Positions 1 to 8,649 of a DNA stretch of 42,921 bases are shown piece after piece (the stretch's first letter is position 1; each line of letters opens with the position of its first letter). Below the pieces are notes generated by a model. The model was not told the DNA's origin, did not search any database, and saw only the letters and a program-made list of their open reading frames with translations. The DNA comes from Terriglobales bacterium (GTDB lineage Bacteria; Acidobacteriota; Terriglobia; Terriglobales; Acidobacteriaceae), in the NCBI GenBank assembly GCA_035937135.1, contig DASYVL010000022.1, positions 1-42,921 on the forward strand. The letters are read 5' to 3'. A program made the translations under genes and the position numbers.

Positions 1-1124
1 AACTCGCCGCGCTCGAACTTATCCCTGGTGATGGGGGTCTGAAAGGGCGCGCCGCCGCCGCCCAGCGCCGCATCCAGCGCCCAGCTCCAGTTCCCGTTGC
101 GGATGCCCACCACGAACACCTTCTGGTCCGACTGCCGCAGGTAGGCGGCCAGGTCCTGCACGTCGCGGGCGCTGGGGGCCTGAGTATCCAGGGGCTTGGA
201 GGTGTAACGCAGCGCCGAGTCCTTGCAGATTTTCTTCGCCTTTTCGATGAACGGCTGGTAGTCGGGCTTGTTGGGGTCGAGGATGGAGACCACCTCCCGT
301 ACGCCCGTGCTCAGGATGCTCAGGTACCATTCGTCGTCGCTGGGGAAGGGGCCCACCACGATGCGCTTGTTGTCGTAGGTGAGCAGCATGCCCCGGTCGA
401 GCGCCGCCGGCAGCAGCGCGTTGGCGGTCTGCATCCCATCGCGCTGTCCCTCCAGCACCCACTGCCGGGCCAGGTTGGTCCGGTGTGTCCCCAGGTAGCA
501 GTGGATGTAATAACGCTTGCCGCTGCTCTGCACCAGTTTATTGAGGTTCTCCCGTGCCTCGTGGTTGTCAGAGATCCACGGCAGCATGGGGAAGTGGTAG
601 AGCTTGATGCCCACCTGCTGGGCGTTGGCCTCCTCGCGCGCGATTAGGACGATCTCAAAGGGGATGGTGGGGTGCAGCAGGGAGATGACTCCGTCGTATC
701 CCTGCTCCTTCAGCTTTTGCATCTCCGCCAGCTCCGGATAGGGGCCGAAGGTGGCCTGGGCGCTCACCTGCCGCACCGAGCCCTGGCGGGACGTAATCAC
801 CTTCAGGTCGGTGTCCAGGAAGGCGAAGAACACCAGCACGGCCGCCAGCACGCTTGCGCCCGCGATCCCGTAAGCCAGTCGCGGCCGCGGCGGCTTGACG
901 GCCAGCGCTTTCCGGTAATACAGCAGCGTCACCACCAAAGCGATGACGAACCACCCATACACGAACGGCGCCAGGGTGCGGTCGATCCCCGTCTGCGACC
1001 ATCCCATCGCGTTCAGCCAGCGCTCCACAGGCACCATCAGGAACATGAGGAAGCTGCCGCCGCCGGCAAACCCGAAGCTGCCGTAAAAGACGAGCCCCAA
1101 CAGCAATCTTTGCCACTTCTTCAT
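1..1124 (-). CDS. Membrane-anchored protein with tandem tyrosine/dual-specificity phosphatase-like domains (3' end outside window)
   Basis: The frame is open from an ATG at 1124 to the window edge (374 codons seen, no stop), so the C-terminus is missing. There are membrane segments near residues 8-30, 53-70 and 84-103, then a soluble part. Residues 126-220 look like a phosphatase domain: GPYP start, a GYDGVISLL strand, an acidic-loop Asp near 186 and the signature HCYLGTHR, with Cys209 and Arg215 forming CX5R. Residues 258-350 repeat the layout (GPFP, GVREVVSIL, PLD near 313), but the signature position reads VVGIRNGNW, without Cys or Arg. A catalytic first copy and a dead second copy are inferred. 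Substrate is unknown. It is separated from the upstream sigma-factor operon by 191 bp and a terminator. Confidence 0.75.
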   Translation of the reverse strand, partial: MKKWQRLLLGLVFYGSFGFAGGGSFLMFLMVPVERWLNAMGWSQTGIDRTLAPFVYGWFVIALVVTLLYYRKALAVKPPRPRLAYGIAGASVLAAVLVFFAFLDTDLKVITSRQGSVRQVSAQATFGPYPELAEMQKLKEQGYDGVISLLHPTIPFEIVLIAREEANAQQVGIKLYHFPMLPWISDNHEARENLNKLVQSSGKRYYIHCYLGTHRTNLARQWVLEGQRDGMQTANALLPAALDRGMLLTYDNKRIVVGPFPSDDEWYLSILSTGVREVVSILDPNKPDYQPFIEKAKKICKDSALRYTSKPLDTQAPSARDVQDLAAYLRQSDQKVFVVGIRNGNWSWALDAALGGGGAPFQTPITRDKFERGE

Positions 1125-1260
1125 GGATGGAGGTAGGGGCTTGGGCACGTTAAATTAAAGGGGGTGCACTACTACTATCACATTTTCCACCCGCTACCAA
1201 GGCGTCCTCTCGGCCCGACCCTGACGGGCATCCCCCGGGGAACGGGGGGAGGGCAGCCCC

Positions 1261-1291
1261 AAAATAAACGGCCCAGCGCATGCGCCGGGCC
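1261..1291 (-). terminator. Rho-independent terminator of the sigma-factor operon
   Basis: On the minus strand a strong hairpin at 1270-1291 (GGCCC and GCGC arms around a 2-base loop, one C/A mismatch) is followed by a T-rich run at 1261-1269. It lies 25 bp after the stop of the DUF4097 gene, as expected for an intrinsic terminator. Confidence 0.7.
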
Positions 1292-1315
1292 GGGCAGCAG
1301 AGGGAACTGCCGAAC

Positions 1316-2686
1316 TCATCCTGTCTTGCGGATATTGATGTCGCCGTGGGAATTGGTGAGCCGCAGGGCCGGCCCTCCCGCGCCCACCGCTCCGGTGGCC
1401 TTGGACTCGCGATCCGAGTTTTCCACCTTCAGCTCGCCGAAATCCGACTGGATGTCCCCGTGGTCGGTGCGCGCGGTCATCTGGAAGTTGGCTTTGGCAG
1501 GCAGCTCCACGCTGATGTGGCCGTGGTCGTTGACGATTTCCACCGCGCCCGTGGGCGGCTTGTCAGAAGTCAGCTCCACGTCGGCGTGGTTGCTATCCAC
1601 CTTGATGTCGCCATTCATGTCTTCCAGGTGGATGTCCTTGGAGCGGGTCACGATGCGGAACGGTCCGGTCACGCCCCGCGCCCGCAGGTCGCCGATCTCC
1701 ATGGTCATGTCGCCGTCCAGCCGCCCCATCTCCAGGTCGGTGCGCGAGGACTTGAAGCGCACCCCCTTGCCCACCTTGGCCAGGCTCATGGTGCCGAAGA
1801 AGTCGCCGTGCAGGTTCACCGCGCCGCCAATCTCGGACAGGTTGGAGTCGTGGATCCAGCCTTCCACGTCCACGTCGCCGGTCACCTTGCGGGCCCGGAT
1901 GGAGCCCCGCCGCAGGTGGATCTCCGCGTTCCCGGTCACGTCGTCCATCGAGACGTCGCCGCGCGAGGTGTGCGCCTTCACGTTGCCTTCGCGCCCCTCC
2001 ACTTCCACGTTGCCCCGCAAGGTCATCAGGTCGGCCACGGCCTTCCTGGGGACCTGGATCTCCAGGTCCATGGCGCTGCCCCGGCTGTAGTTGGCGATGC
2101 TGATGGCCACCTCGCTGCCCGAGACGTTGATCACCGGCTGCATGCTGCTATTGGTCCGGTCGGCCTCGCTCTGCGAGCCCGCCAGCACCGTCTTGCGCAC
2201 CGTCACGTGCAGCTTGTCGTCCGTCCCCGCCCGCAGCTTGATGTCGCCGCGGTCCAGCGAGACCCGCAGGCTGCCGCCGGCCGGGAAGGCCTGGTCCAGT
2301 TGCTGGTTATAGGTGTAGCGCGTGCCGAAGAGGATGGGGAAGTCGTCTCCCAGGTCCATTTCGTCGCCCAGCGATCCCCAGTTCACGCGCGAGGCCTGGC
2401 TCGCCATCATCCCGAACAGGATCACAAACACCAGGAGAACGATCCCGCCTCCGCCGATCCCCGGCGCCGGACGTCCTTCGCTGCGCGCCTGGTAGTACTC
2501 CACCAGCTTCACCACTCCCCACAGGATGATGAACAGCGGCCAGTAGCGCGCGAACCACCAGCCCACGTTGCCCCAGCTCCAGAAGCCGGCGTTGATCAGG
2601 AGAAAGGCCACCCCCAGTCCGATGAGAATGATGGGGCCGAAATAGGAGCGGGGACGCGGGGTCTGAGTTTGAGTTCCGTTAGTCAT
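1316..2686 (-). CDS. LiaF-like transmembrane protein with DUF4097 putative adhesin/beta-helix domain
   Basis: 456 residues. The N-terminus has three hydrophobic segments (about 15-32, 44-60 and 82-97) in the LiaI/LiaF-type (DUF5668) arrangement, with PIILIGLGVAFLLINAG as the typical first helix. From about residue 135 the protein is a long run of short strands with recurring G-D-[IV] turns (RGDIKL, RGDVSM, TGDVDV, NGDIKV, HGHISV, HGDINI), characteristic of DUF4097 beta-solenoid domains. It is probably anchored in the membrane with a large domain outside. It is the last gene of a five-gene operon led by an ECF sigma factor and overlaps its upstream neighbour by 8 bp. An envelope-stress or cell-surface role is inferred from context; no enzymatic residues were recognised. 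Confidence 0.85.
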   Translation of the reverse strand: MTNGTQTQTPRPRSYFGPIILIGLGVAFLLINAGFWSWGNVGWWFARYWPLFIILWGVVKLVEYYQARSEGRPAPGIGGGGIVLLVFVILFGMMASQASRVNWGSLGDEMDLGDDFPILFGTRYTYNQQLDQAFPAGGSLRVSLDRGDIKLRAGTDDKLHVTVRKTVLAGSQSEADRTNSSMQPVINVSGSEVAISIANYSRGSAMDLEIQVPRKAVADLMTLRGNVEVEGREGNVKAHTSRGDVSMDDVTGNAEIHLRRGSIRARKVTGDVDVEGWIHDSNLSEIGGAVNLHGDFFGTMSLAKVGKGVRFKSSRTDLEMGRLDGDMTMEIGDLRARGVTGPFRIVTRSKDIHLEDMNGDIKVDSNHADVELTSDKPPTGAVEIVNDHGHISVELPAKANFQMTARTDHGDIQSDFGELKVENSDRESKATGAVGAGGPALRLTNSHGDINIRKTG

Positions 2687-2966
2687 GACTTGGGTCCTTT
2701 GGTGTTTCTGGGACGCTGGGCGGCGCGGGAAGGCCCGCAGCCGGAGCGCCCGGTGAGATGTGTCCGGCCGTGGAGCCGCTCGAACGCAGGAAGAGCAGCA
2801 CTCCGATGACGATCAGGATTACCGGGAAGGTGTTGTGGAACCGGATGTGCGCCATGGTGGAGAGCAGGAACAGGACTCCCAGGGTGATGAGCATGGCGGC
2901 GCCCATCAGGTCCCACGCCAAGCAGCGCTGGCACCTGCAAGCCCGGTTTCTGACGTAGTTCTCCAA
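2679..2966 (-). CDS. Small LiaF/DUF5668-type membrane protein
   Basis: 95 residues from a TTG codon; an AGGGAGGA ribosome-binding site about 7 bases upstream fixes this start. A short Cys-containing N-terminus (RACRCQRC) is followed by two hydrophobic helices (about 20-38 and 46-61) of the LiaI/LiaF-like type, then a Pro/Gly/Ala-rich tail. It has the membrane module of both flanking genes but no extra domain, which suggests the three proteins share a membrane complex (inference). It overlaps the DUF4097 gene by 8 bp. Confidence 0.75.
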   Translation of the reverse strand: MENYVRNRACRCQRCLAWDLMGAAMLITLGVLFLLSTMAHIRFHNTFPVILIVIGVLLFLRSSGSTAGHISPGAPAAGLPAPPSVPETPKDPSHD

Positions 2967-2978
2967 AGCAGTTCCTCC

Positions 2979-3605
2979 CTATCGGCCCGCGGCCGAGCGG
3001 CGCATGTACATGCGGATGCCCAGCGCGATCAGGATCAGCGGCCACAGCTTTCCGATCCAATTCCAGTGGAACAGGCCCGCGTTGCTCAGCAGGAAGAGCA
3101 CACCCAGCCCGATCAGCACGATGGCTCCCGTGGGCACGTGGGAGAAGCTGCCCGCCGACTCGCCCGGGCCCCACAACCCCCGGCTCAGCCCCAGCGGATC
3201 GTCCGGCACCGGCTGGCCCAGGAGCCGCGCCTTAGCTGTCCTGTAGGCGTCGAACACCTGATAGAAGAAGAAGAACATGATCAGGATTCCCCACAGCGGT
3301 TCGTACTGTCCGGAATCCGCCAGCGTCACCAGCACCGCGAAGATGACCACGTGCACCAAGCCCTTGCCGAACTGGCCGTTGTACATCGCGCCCACGCCCG
3401 GGATGAGGCCAAGAAGCGCCGCCAGCACTGGGTTGCCGGCCCCCGGCGCGCCCACTCCCGGCGCCGTGCCCGCCAGCCGCGCCGCGATGCACTCCTCGCA
3501 GTAGATCACCCCGCGCACGTCGCGCTTGCACTCCTCGCACAGCGACTTGCCGCAGGTCCGGCAGAAGGCGGTGCCGGCCACTTCAGGATGGATTGCGCAA
3601 TTCAT
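2979..3605 (-). CDS. B-box-type zinc finger membrane protein with C-terminal DUF5668-like helices
   Basis: 208 residues. The N-terminus begins MNCAIHP and continues with paired cysteines (CRTCGKSLCEECKRD, then YCEEC), a B-box-like zinc-binding domain common in bacterial membrane proteins. A Gly/Pro linker leads to hydrophobic segments at about 60-75, 83-98 and 103-116. The C-terminal third (GAIVLIGLGVLFLLSNAG, then WPLILIALGI) repeats the LiaF-like pair seen in the next two genes. The start codon overlaps the anti-sigma stop (ATGA), so the genes are translationally coupled. Function unknown; context suggests a membrane component of the sigma-controlled response. Confidence 0.8.
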   Translation of the reverse strand: MNCAIHPEVAGTAFCRTCGKSLCEECKRDVRGVIYCEECIAARLAGTAPGVGAPGAGNPVLAALLGLIPGVGAMYNGQFGKGLVHVVIFAVLVTLADSGQYEPLWGILIMFFFFYQVFDAYRTAKARLLGQPVPDDPLGLSRGLWGPGESAGSFSHVPTGAIVLIGLGVLFLLSNAGLFHWNWIGKLWPLILIALGIRMYMRRSAAGR

Positions 3606-4372
3606 GCTTTGCTCCTGGCATTGCTCTCCAAAGTTGCTCCCCGAATCCCTTGCCGTACCCGCGCCGAAGCCAGCACCAGCTCCCGGCTCTCCCGGCTGTA
3701 CTGCTTATCCTTCTCCGGGTCGGGCTGGCCGCTGGTGTCGTTGTTCTTCTTGTCGTCTTTCTTGGGGGCGGAGGGCTGGGCCTGGGGCTCGGGCCGCGCC
3801 GCGTCCTTCAGCTGCTGCATCCGCGTCTGAATCTCATACACCAGCCGGATATTCTCGTAGTACTTCACTACCTTGGAGCTGGTCTCGTTGTAGTTGCGCA
3901 CCGCGCTGCTCTGCAGGGCGCTGGGGCGCAGGTCCAGGTGCCGCAGGTCGCTCAGCTTTACCCCGGTCACCTGCATCATCAGGGAGACGGAGAAGAAAGC
4001 CATGGCCGCCGACATCGCGAACCGCGGCTGTCGCACCGCCGCATACAGCGGGAACAACGCCGGCTTCAGCCATCCCCGCGTCCAGCCCCGGCCGGGCTCG
4101 CCCGGCGCGCTGGCCTCGGCTTCCGCCTCCTGCCCGCTGGTCGCGATCAGGATGTTGTGCACCAGGTTCCGCGGCGGCTCCACCTCTTCCAGGGACTTCA
4201 TCCAGCTCAGGCCGGCGGCTGCGTCCGCATACAGCGGACCGCAGTCGGAGCACGCCGTCCGGTGCTGCTCGAAGCGCTCGCGCTCTCCGCCCGCCAGGGC
4301 GCCATCCAGCGCCTCCGCCAGCAGGGCTTCGAACTCCGCGCAGTTCATCCGGGTTGTGCCTTCGCCCGCCAT
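3602..4372 (-). CDS. Membrane-bound zinc anti-sigma factor (zf-HC2/ZAS type)
   Basis: 256 residues. The N-terminal cytoplasmic domain has the ZAS zinc signature: Cys11, then His37-X3-Cys41-X2-Cys44. Such domains bind and inhibit the cognate ECF sigma factor. One hydrophobic stretch around 126-145 (AMAFFSVSLMMQVTGV) would be the membrane anchor; the remainder is a Gln/Lys/Asp-rich extracytoplasmic part ending in a charged, disordered-looking tail. The start follows the sigma gene with a TGATG overlap, the usual coupling that keeps sigma and anti-sigma balanced. An internal ATG at codon 9 (MNCAEF) is an alternative start. Confidence 0.88.
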   Translation of the reverse strand: MAGEGTTRMNCAEFEALLAEALDGALAGGERERFEQHRTACSDCGPLYADAAAGLSWMKSLEEVEPPRNLVHNILIATSGQEAEAEASAPGEPGRGWTRGWLKPALFPLYAAVRQPRFAMSAAMAFFSVSLMMQVTGVKLSDLRHLDLRPSALQSSAVRNYNETSSKVVKYYENIRLVYEIQTRMQQLKDAARPEPQAQPSAPKKDDKKNNDTSGQPDPEKDKQYSRESRELVLASARVRQGIRGATLESNARSKA

Positions 4373-4971
4373 CAGTTCACCTGCCTATGAATACGTGCCA
4401 GCAGGCGCGCCAGTTCCGTACGCCCACGGTTAATCCTCGATTTCACCGTTCCCTCCGGGACATTGAGCGCCTGCGCGATCTCCTTGTAGTCCATATCCTG
4501 CAGGTCCCGCAGGATGACCGCCTCCCGCAGCTCCGGCGAAAGTTTCCCCAGCGCCTGCTGCACCATCTCCTGGGTCTCGCGCCGTCCCACATGGCGGTCG
4601 GGCGACACCCCGCCGTCGGCCAGCTTCTCCGCCAGGCTCAAGCCCTCTTCTTCCGGCCCCGACCCCGCGTCCAGCGACTCCGTCACGCGATCCATCTTGC
4701 GCTTGCGGAAGTTGTCCACCAGAAGGTTGCGGGTCACCGTGGTCACCCAGGTGGTGAAGGCGCCGCGCTGCACGTCGTAGCTGTTGAGGGTGCGATACAT
4801 CTTGATGAAGACTTCCTGGGTCAGGTCCTCGGCTTCATCGCGGGAGCCGGTGAAGCGGTAGCACAGGTTGAAGATGCGCCGGTTGTGCTGCTCGACGAGC
4901 CTCTCCCACGCCGCGGCGTCGCCCGCCAGGCAGCGACGGAGCAAGGCAACTACGGCCTGAGCATCGTCCAA
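4372..4971 (-). CDS. ECF-family RNA polymerase sigma factor
   Basis: 199 residues. Region 2 is clear (YRFTGSRDEAEDLTQEVFIK, then the FTTWVTTVTRNLLVDNFRKRK helix for -10 recognition), and so is region 4 (LSPELREAVILRDLQDMDYKEIA, then VPEGTVKSRINRGR, the helix-turn-helix for -35). There is no region 1.1 or 3, as expected for group 4 sigma factors. Start is TTG at 4971, supported by AGGAG six bases upstream (4978-4982 on the plus strand). It heads an operon with its anti-sigma factor and three membrane proteins, so it probably directs an envelope-stress regulon that includes this operon. Confidence 0.93.
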   Translation of the reverse strand: MDDAQAVVALLRRCLAGDAAAWERLVEQHNRRIFNLCYRFTGSRDEAEDLTQEVFIKMYRTLNSYDVQRGAFTTWVTTVTRNLLVDNFRKRKMDRVTESLDAGSGPEEEGLSLAEKLADGGVSPDRHVGRRETQEMVQQALGKLSPELREAVILRDLQDMDYKEIAQALNVPEGTVKSRINRGRTELARLLARIHRQVN

Positions 4972-5012
4972 CCCGCACTCCTATGCGCTCCCGGGTCAAA
5001 TTCCTACAGCCA

Positions 5013-5043
5013 TAAGATACGGAATTTGGAAGCCAAAAGTTCG
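5013..5043 (-). promoter_or_regulatory. Candidate autoregulated (ECF-type) promoter of the sigma operon
   Basis: Minus strand: CGAACTT at 5037-5043, a 17-base spacer, then TATCTTA at 5013-5019, about 40 bases before the TTG start. The GAACTT element resembles -35 elements of RpoE-like sigma factors, so self-activation is possible. The -10 could also be read as a weak sigma-70 box. Confidence 0.3.
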
Positions 5044-5139
5044 CCGAAATCCATGAGCCGGGGCATTGTAGCAAAGAGGGGGAAAGCCCGGTGTCTGAGA
5101 CGAACGAAAAGGGAAGATAGGCCGTCTCCCCCCCCGGCT

Positions 5140-5241
5140 ATTCCGACGTGAAGTTGAGGCGCTTTGCGAGCGTGAGCGAGGCACCAGCCGAGCGGGAGCT
5201 CGCAGCCGAAATCCTGAGCGAGCGGAGCGAGTCGAAGGATC

Positions 5242-5258
<17 letters not shown>
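5140..5258. repeat. Duplicated glgC tail flanking an inserted repeat element
   Basis: The 16-base stretch at 5243-5258, which encodes the last codons and stop of glgC (FTSE-stop, read on the minus strand), recurs 103 bp away at 5140-5155 with two mismatches and would also encode FTSE-stop. Between the copies lies a GAGCGAG-rich sequence with a CCTGAGCGAG...GAGTCGAAGGA core (5213-5242) that recurs near 37520-37562. This looks like an element that inserted at the end of glgC and left a duplicated flank. Confidence 0.5.
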
Positions 5259-6492
<1,234 letters not shown>

Positions 6493-6566
6493 GGTGAAAG
6501 GACGATGGTAGCACAGCGAAAACCGCGCTCCGGGGCTAGAGCCCAGATGTGTTATAGGCCTGCATT

Positions 6567-6722
6567 CACTGGGCTAAAGCCCAGTGCTCCCACCACAAGA
6601 GGCACGACGTGATGCTGCCCATGAGTCTCGGAGAATCCAGTGGTGCGAGCACCGGCAGTGGTGGGAGCACCGGCCTTTAGGCCGGTGATTCAAGCGGCAC
6701 TGAAATCTGGGGCTTTAGCCCC
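6567..6722. repeat. Cluster of three REP-like hairpins between glgC and the mutase gene
   Basis: Three perfect inverted repeats in 156 bp: CACTGGGCT/AGCCCAGTG (6567-6586), ACCGGCCT/AGGCCGGT (6669-6686) and GGGGCT/AGCCCC (6709-6722), each with a 2-base loop (AA or TT). They share a GGC-T-T/AA-GCC core, so they look like variants of one dispersed palindrome. The rest of the 249 bp gap has no supported gene. Confidence 0.7.
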
Positions 6723-6728
6723 GGCTGC

Positions 6729-6734
6729 TACAAT
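6729..6734 (+). promoter_or_regulatory. TACAAT -10 box placing the mutase start at or near +1
   Basis: TACAAT ends 7 bases before the GTG at 6742, so transcription would begin about on the start codon (leaderless mRNA). No purine-rich ribosome-binding site precedes the GTG. The -35 region is poor and falls in the hairpin repeats. Confidence 0.45.
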
Positions 6735-6741
6735 TCCGACC

Positions 6742-8331
6742 GTGAAGAAAACCGTGGAGAAGCCGCCCGCCCGCGAGAAGAAGCCCGCCGGGATGCGTCC
6801 CCTCTACACCCCCGCTGACCTGAAAGGGAACGACCCCGGCTATCCCGGCGACTATCCCTACACCCGCGGCATCCAGCCCACCGCCTACCGCGGACGCCTC
6901 TGGACCATGCGCCAGTACGCCGGCATGGGCGACGCCGAGGAATCCAACAAGCGCTACCGCTACCTGCTTGCCCACGGCACCACCGGCCTCTCTGTCGCTT
7001 TCGACCTGCCCACGCAGATGGGCATGGACTCCGACCACGCGCTGGCCGCGGGCGAAGTCGGCAAAGTCGGCGTGGCCATTGATTCCATCGAGGATATGGA
7101 GCGGCTATTTGAGGGCATCGACCTGACCAAGGTCTCCACCTCGATGACCATCAACTCCACCGCGTCGATCCTGCTGGCGCTCTACGTGACCGTCGCCAAG
7201 CGCGCGGGCGTGGACATCCGCAAACTCTCCGGCACGGTCCAGAACGACGTCCTCAAGGAGTACATCGCCCGCGGGACTTACATCTATCCGCCCCAGCAAG
7301 CGCTGCGCGTCATCACCGACATGTTCGCCTGGGCTCTGCGCGAGCTGCCCGAGTGGAACACAATCTCCATCTCCGGCTACCACATGCGCGAAGCCGGCTC
7401 GACCGCGGTGCAGGAAGTGGCTTTCACCCTGGCCAACGGCGTCACCTACGTCCGGGCCGCGCTCGACGCCGGCCTCGACGTGGACGACTTTGCCCCTCGG
7501 CTCTCCTTTTTCTTCAACGCCCACAACAATTTTCTCGAGGAAGTGGCCAAATTCCGTGCCGCGCGCCGCATGTGGGCGCGCATCATGCGCGAAGACTTCC
7601 ACGCCAAAAACCCGCGCTCCTGGATGTTGCGTTTTCACACCCAGACCGCCGGCTCCACCCTGACCGCGCAGCAGCCGGAGATCAATATCGTCCGCACCAC
7701 GTTGCAGGCGCTGGCCGCCGTCCTGGGCGGGACGCAGTCGCTGCACACCAACAGCTTCGACGAGGCCCTGGCCCTGCCCACCGAGGAAGCCGCGCGCATC
7801 GCCCTGCGCAGCCAGCAGATCCTCGCCTACGAATCCGGAGTGCCCAACACCGTGGACCCGCTGGCCGGCTCCTACGCCATCGAGTCGCTCACCAACCAGA
7901 TCGAGGCCGCCGCCCAAGCCTATCTCGAGAAGATCGCCGCCCTGGGCGGCATGCTCACGGCCATCGAGCGCGGCTACGTCCAACAGGAGATCCAGAACGC
8001 CGCCTACGAACAGCAGCGCACCATTGATAGTGAGCAGTCCGTGGTCGTGGGCGTGAACCGCTTCCAGATGGAAGAAGAGAGATCGGTGCCCATCCAGCGA
8101 ATCGATGAGCAACTAGGACGCAACCAGGTGGAACGGCTGCGCGCCCTGCGCGCTCGCCGCGACCAGAAGACATGGAAGGCTACGCTCCAGGCCGTCGAGG
8201 CCGCCGCCCGCTCTGGCGACAACCTGATGCCGCGCATCTTGAGCGCGGTCGAGGACTACGCCACCGTCGGCGAGATCTCAGACGCCATGCGCAAGGTCTT
8301 CGGCGAATACAAGGAAGCAGTGGTGATCTAG
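6742..8331 (+). CDS. Methylmalonyl-CoA mutase-type large (alpha, TIM-barrel) subunit
   Basis: 529 residues from GTG 6742; the frame stays open to 6640, but that stretch is hairpin repeat. This is the acyl-CoA/TIM-barrel part of a B12-dependent acyl-CoA mutase: [79 protein letters not shown] and [18 protein letters not shown] are family hallmarks. The C-terminal cobalamin-binding domain (DXHXXG) is absent, so a separate small subunit encoded elsewhere must carry B12. Expected role is interconversion of succinyl-CoA and methylmalonyl-CoA in propionate and branched-chain catabolism. An isobutyryl-CoA or other acyl-CoA mutase cannot be excluded from sequence alone. Confidence 0.92.
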   Translation: MKKTVEKPPAREKKPAGMRPLYTPADLKGNDPGYPGDYPYTRGIQPTAYRGRLWTMRQYAGMGDAEESNKRYRYLLAHGTTGLSVAFDLPTQMGMDSDHALAAGEVGKVGVAIDSIEDMERLFEGIDLTKVSTSMTINSTASILLALYVTVAKRAGVDIRKLSGTVQNDVLKEYIARGTYIYPPQQALRVITDMFAWALRELPEWNTISISGYHMREAGSTAVQEVAFTLANGVTYVRAALDAGLDVDDFAPRLSFFFNAHNNFLEEVAKFRAARRMWARIMREDFHAKNPRSWMLRFHTQTAGSTLTAQQPEINIVRTTLQALAAVLGGTQSLHTNSFDEALALPTEEAARIALRSQQILAYESGVPNTVDPLAGSYAIESLTNQIEAAAQAYLEKIAALGGMLTAIERGYVQQEIQNAAYEQQRTIDSEQSVVVGVNRFQMEEERSVPIQRIDEQLGRNQVERLRALRARRDQKTWKATLQAVEAAARSGDNLMPRILSAVEDYATVGEISDAMRKVFGEYKEAVVI

Positions 8332-8362
8332 AGGTAGAGGCCAGCCTGCTACGTCGGCGTCT

Positions 8363-8530
8363 TCAGTTCTGCGCCTGCAGGTCGCAGGCCTCGCGGCAGT
8401 CGATGCAATACCACAGGCCGTCGTTGCACAGGCGGACATTGTTTCCCCCGTGGCACAGGCCGCAGTACTTGTCGCAGATGCACTTGGCCTCTTCCAGGTC
8501 GCAGACGCTGCAATGGAACGGTTGCGCCAT
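8363..8530 (-). CDS. Small ten-cysteine protein, probably metal-binding
   Basis: 55 residues from ATG 8530 (a longer open frame upstream is non-conserved-looking sequence over the gcvT promoter). Ten cysteines at 7, 10, 17, 19, 23, 26, 35, 42, 45 and 49 fall mostly in CX2C pairs (CSVC, CGLC, CIDC), with His6 and His27 nearby, consistent with two or three zinc or other metal sites. No signal peptide or membrane helix. A TACAGT -10 box lies 9 bases before the ATG and diverges from gcvT. Function unknown. Confidence 0.7.
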   Translation of the reverse strand: MAQPFHCSVCDLEEAKCICDKYCGLCHGGNNVRLCNDGLWYCIDCREACDLQAQN

Positions 8531-8539
8531 AGAGGAAGC

Positions 8540-8545
8540 ACTGTA
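8540..8545 (-). promoter_or_regulatory. TACAGT -10 box of the ten-cysteine protein gene
   Basis: Minus-strand TACAGT with 9 bases to the ATG at 8530, giving a very short leader. It matches the ccmE -10 exactly. The -35 is weak. Confidence 0.4.
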
Positions 8546-8578
8546 GCGCGTTTTTTCGGTTCTGAAAAGAGGCTGCCG

Positions 8579-8608
8579 TTGACCCCTAGAAAAAGCGCGT
8601 GATAACGT
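8579..8608 (+). promoter_or_regulatory. Promoter of the glycine cleavage operon
   Basis: TTGACC (8579-8584), 18-base spacer, TAACGT (8603-8608). The predicted leader to the TTG start is only about 35 bases, too short for a glycine riboswitch; none is visible. Confidence 0.55.
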
Positions 8609-8649
8609 AGCGGGTTCGTTCATCCCACGCCCGCCTAAGGAAACCTTTC

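Noticed and set aside
19-1116. Two minus-strand open frames at 19-462 and 655-1116
   Set aside because: Out-of-frame shadows of the phosphatase-like gene that starts at 1124 and has membrane helices and an HCX5R motif.
1280-2809. 509-codon open frame on the plus strand (and similar ones at 3526-5151, 5425-6612, 10258-11493, 12204-13241 and 13815-15272)
   Set aside because: All are mirror frames of well-supported genes and share the His/Arg/Val-rich shadow composition.
6640-6741. Longer start for the mutase gene
   Set aside because: The sequence is made of hairpin repeats; homologous sequence begins after GTG 6742.
8609-8649. Glycine riboswitch before gcvT
   Set aside because: The predicted leader is only about 35 bases and has no paired aptamer structure.
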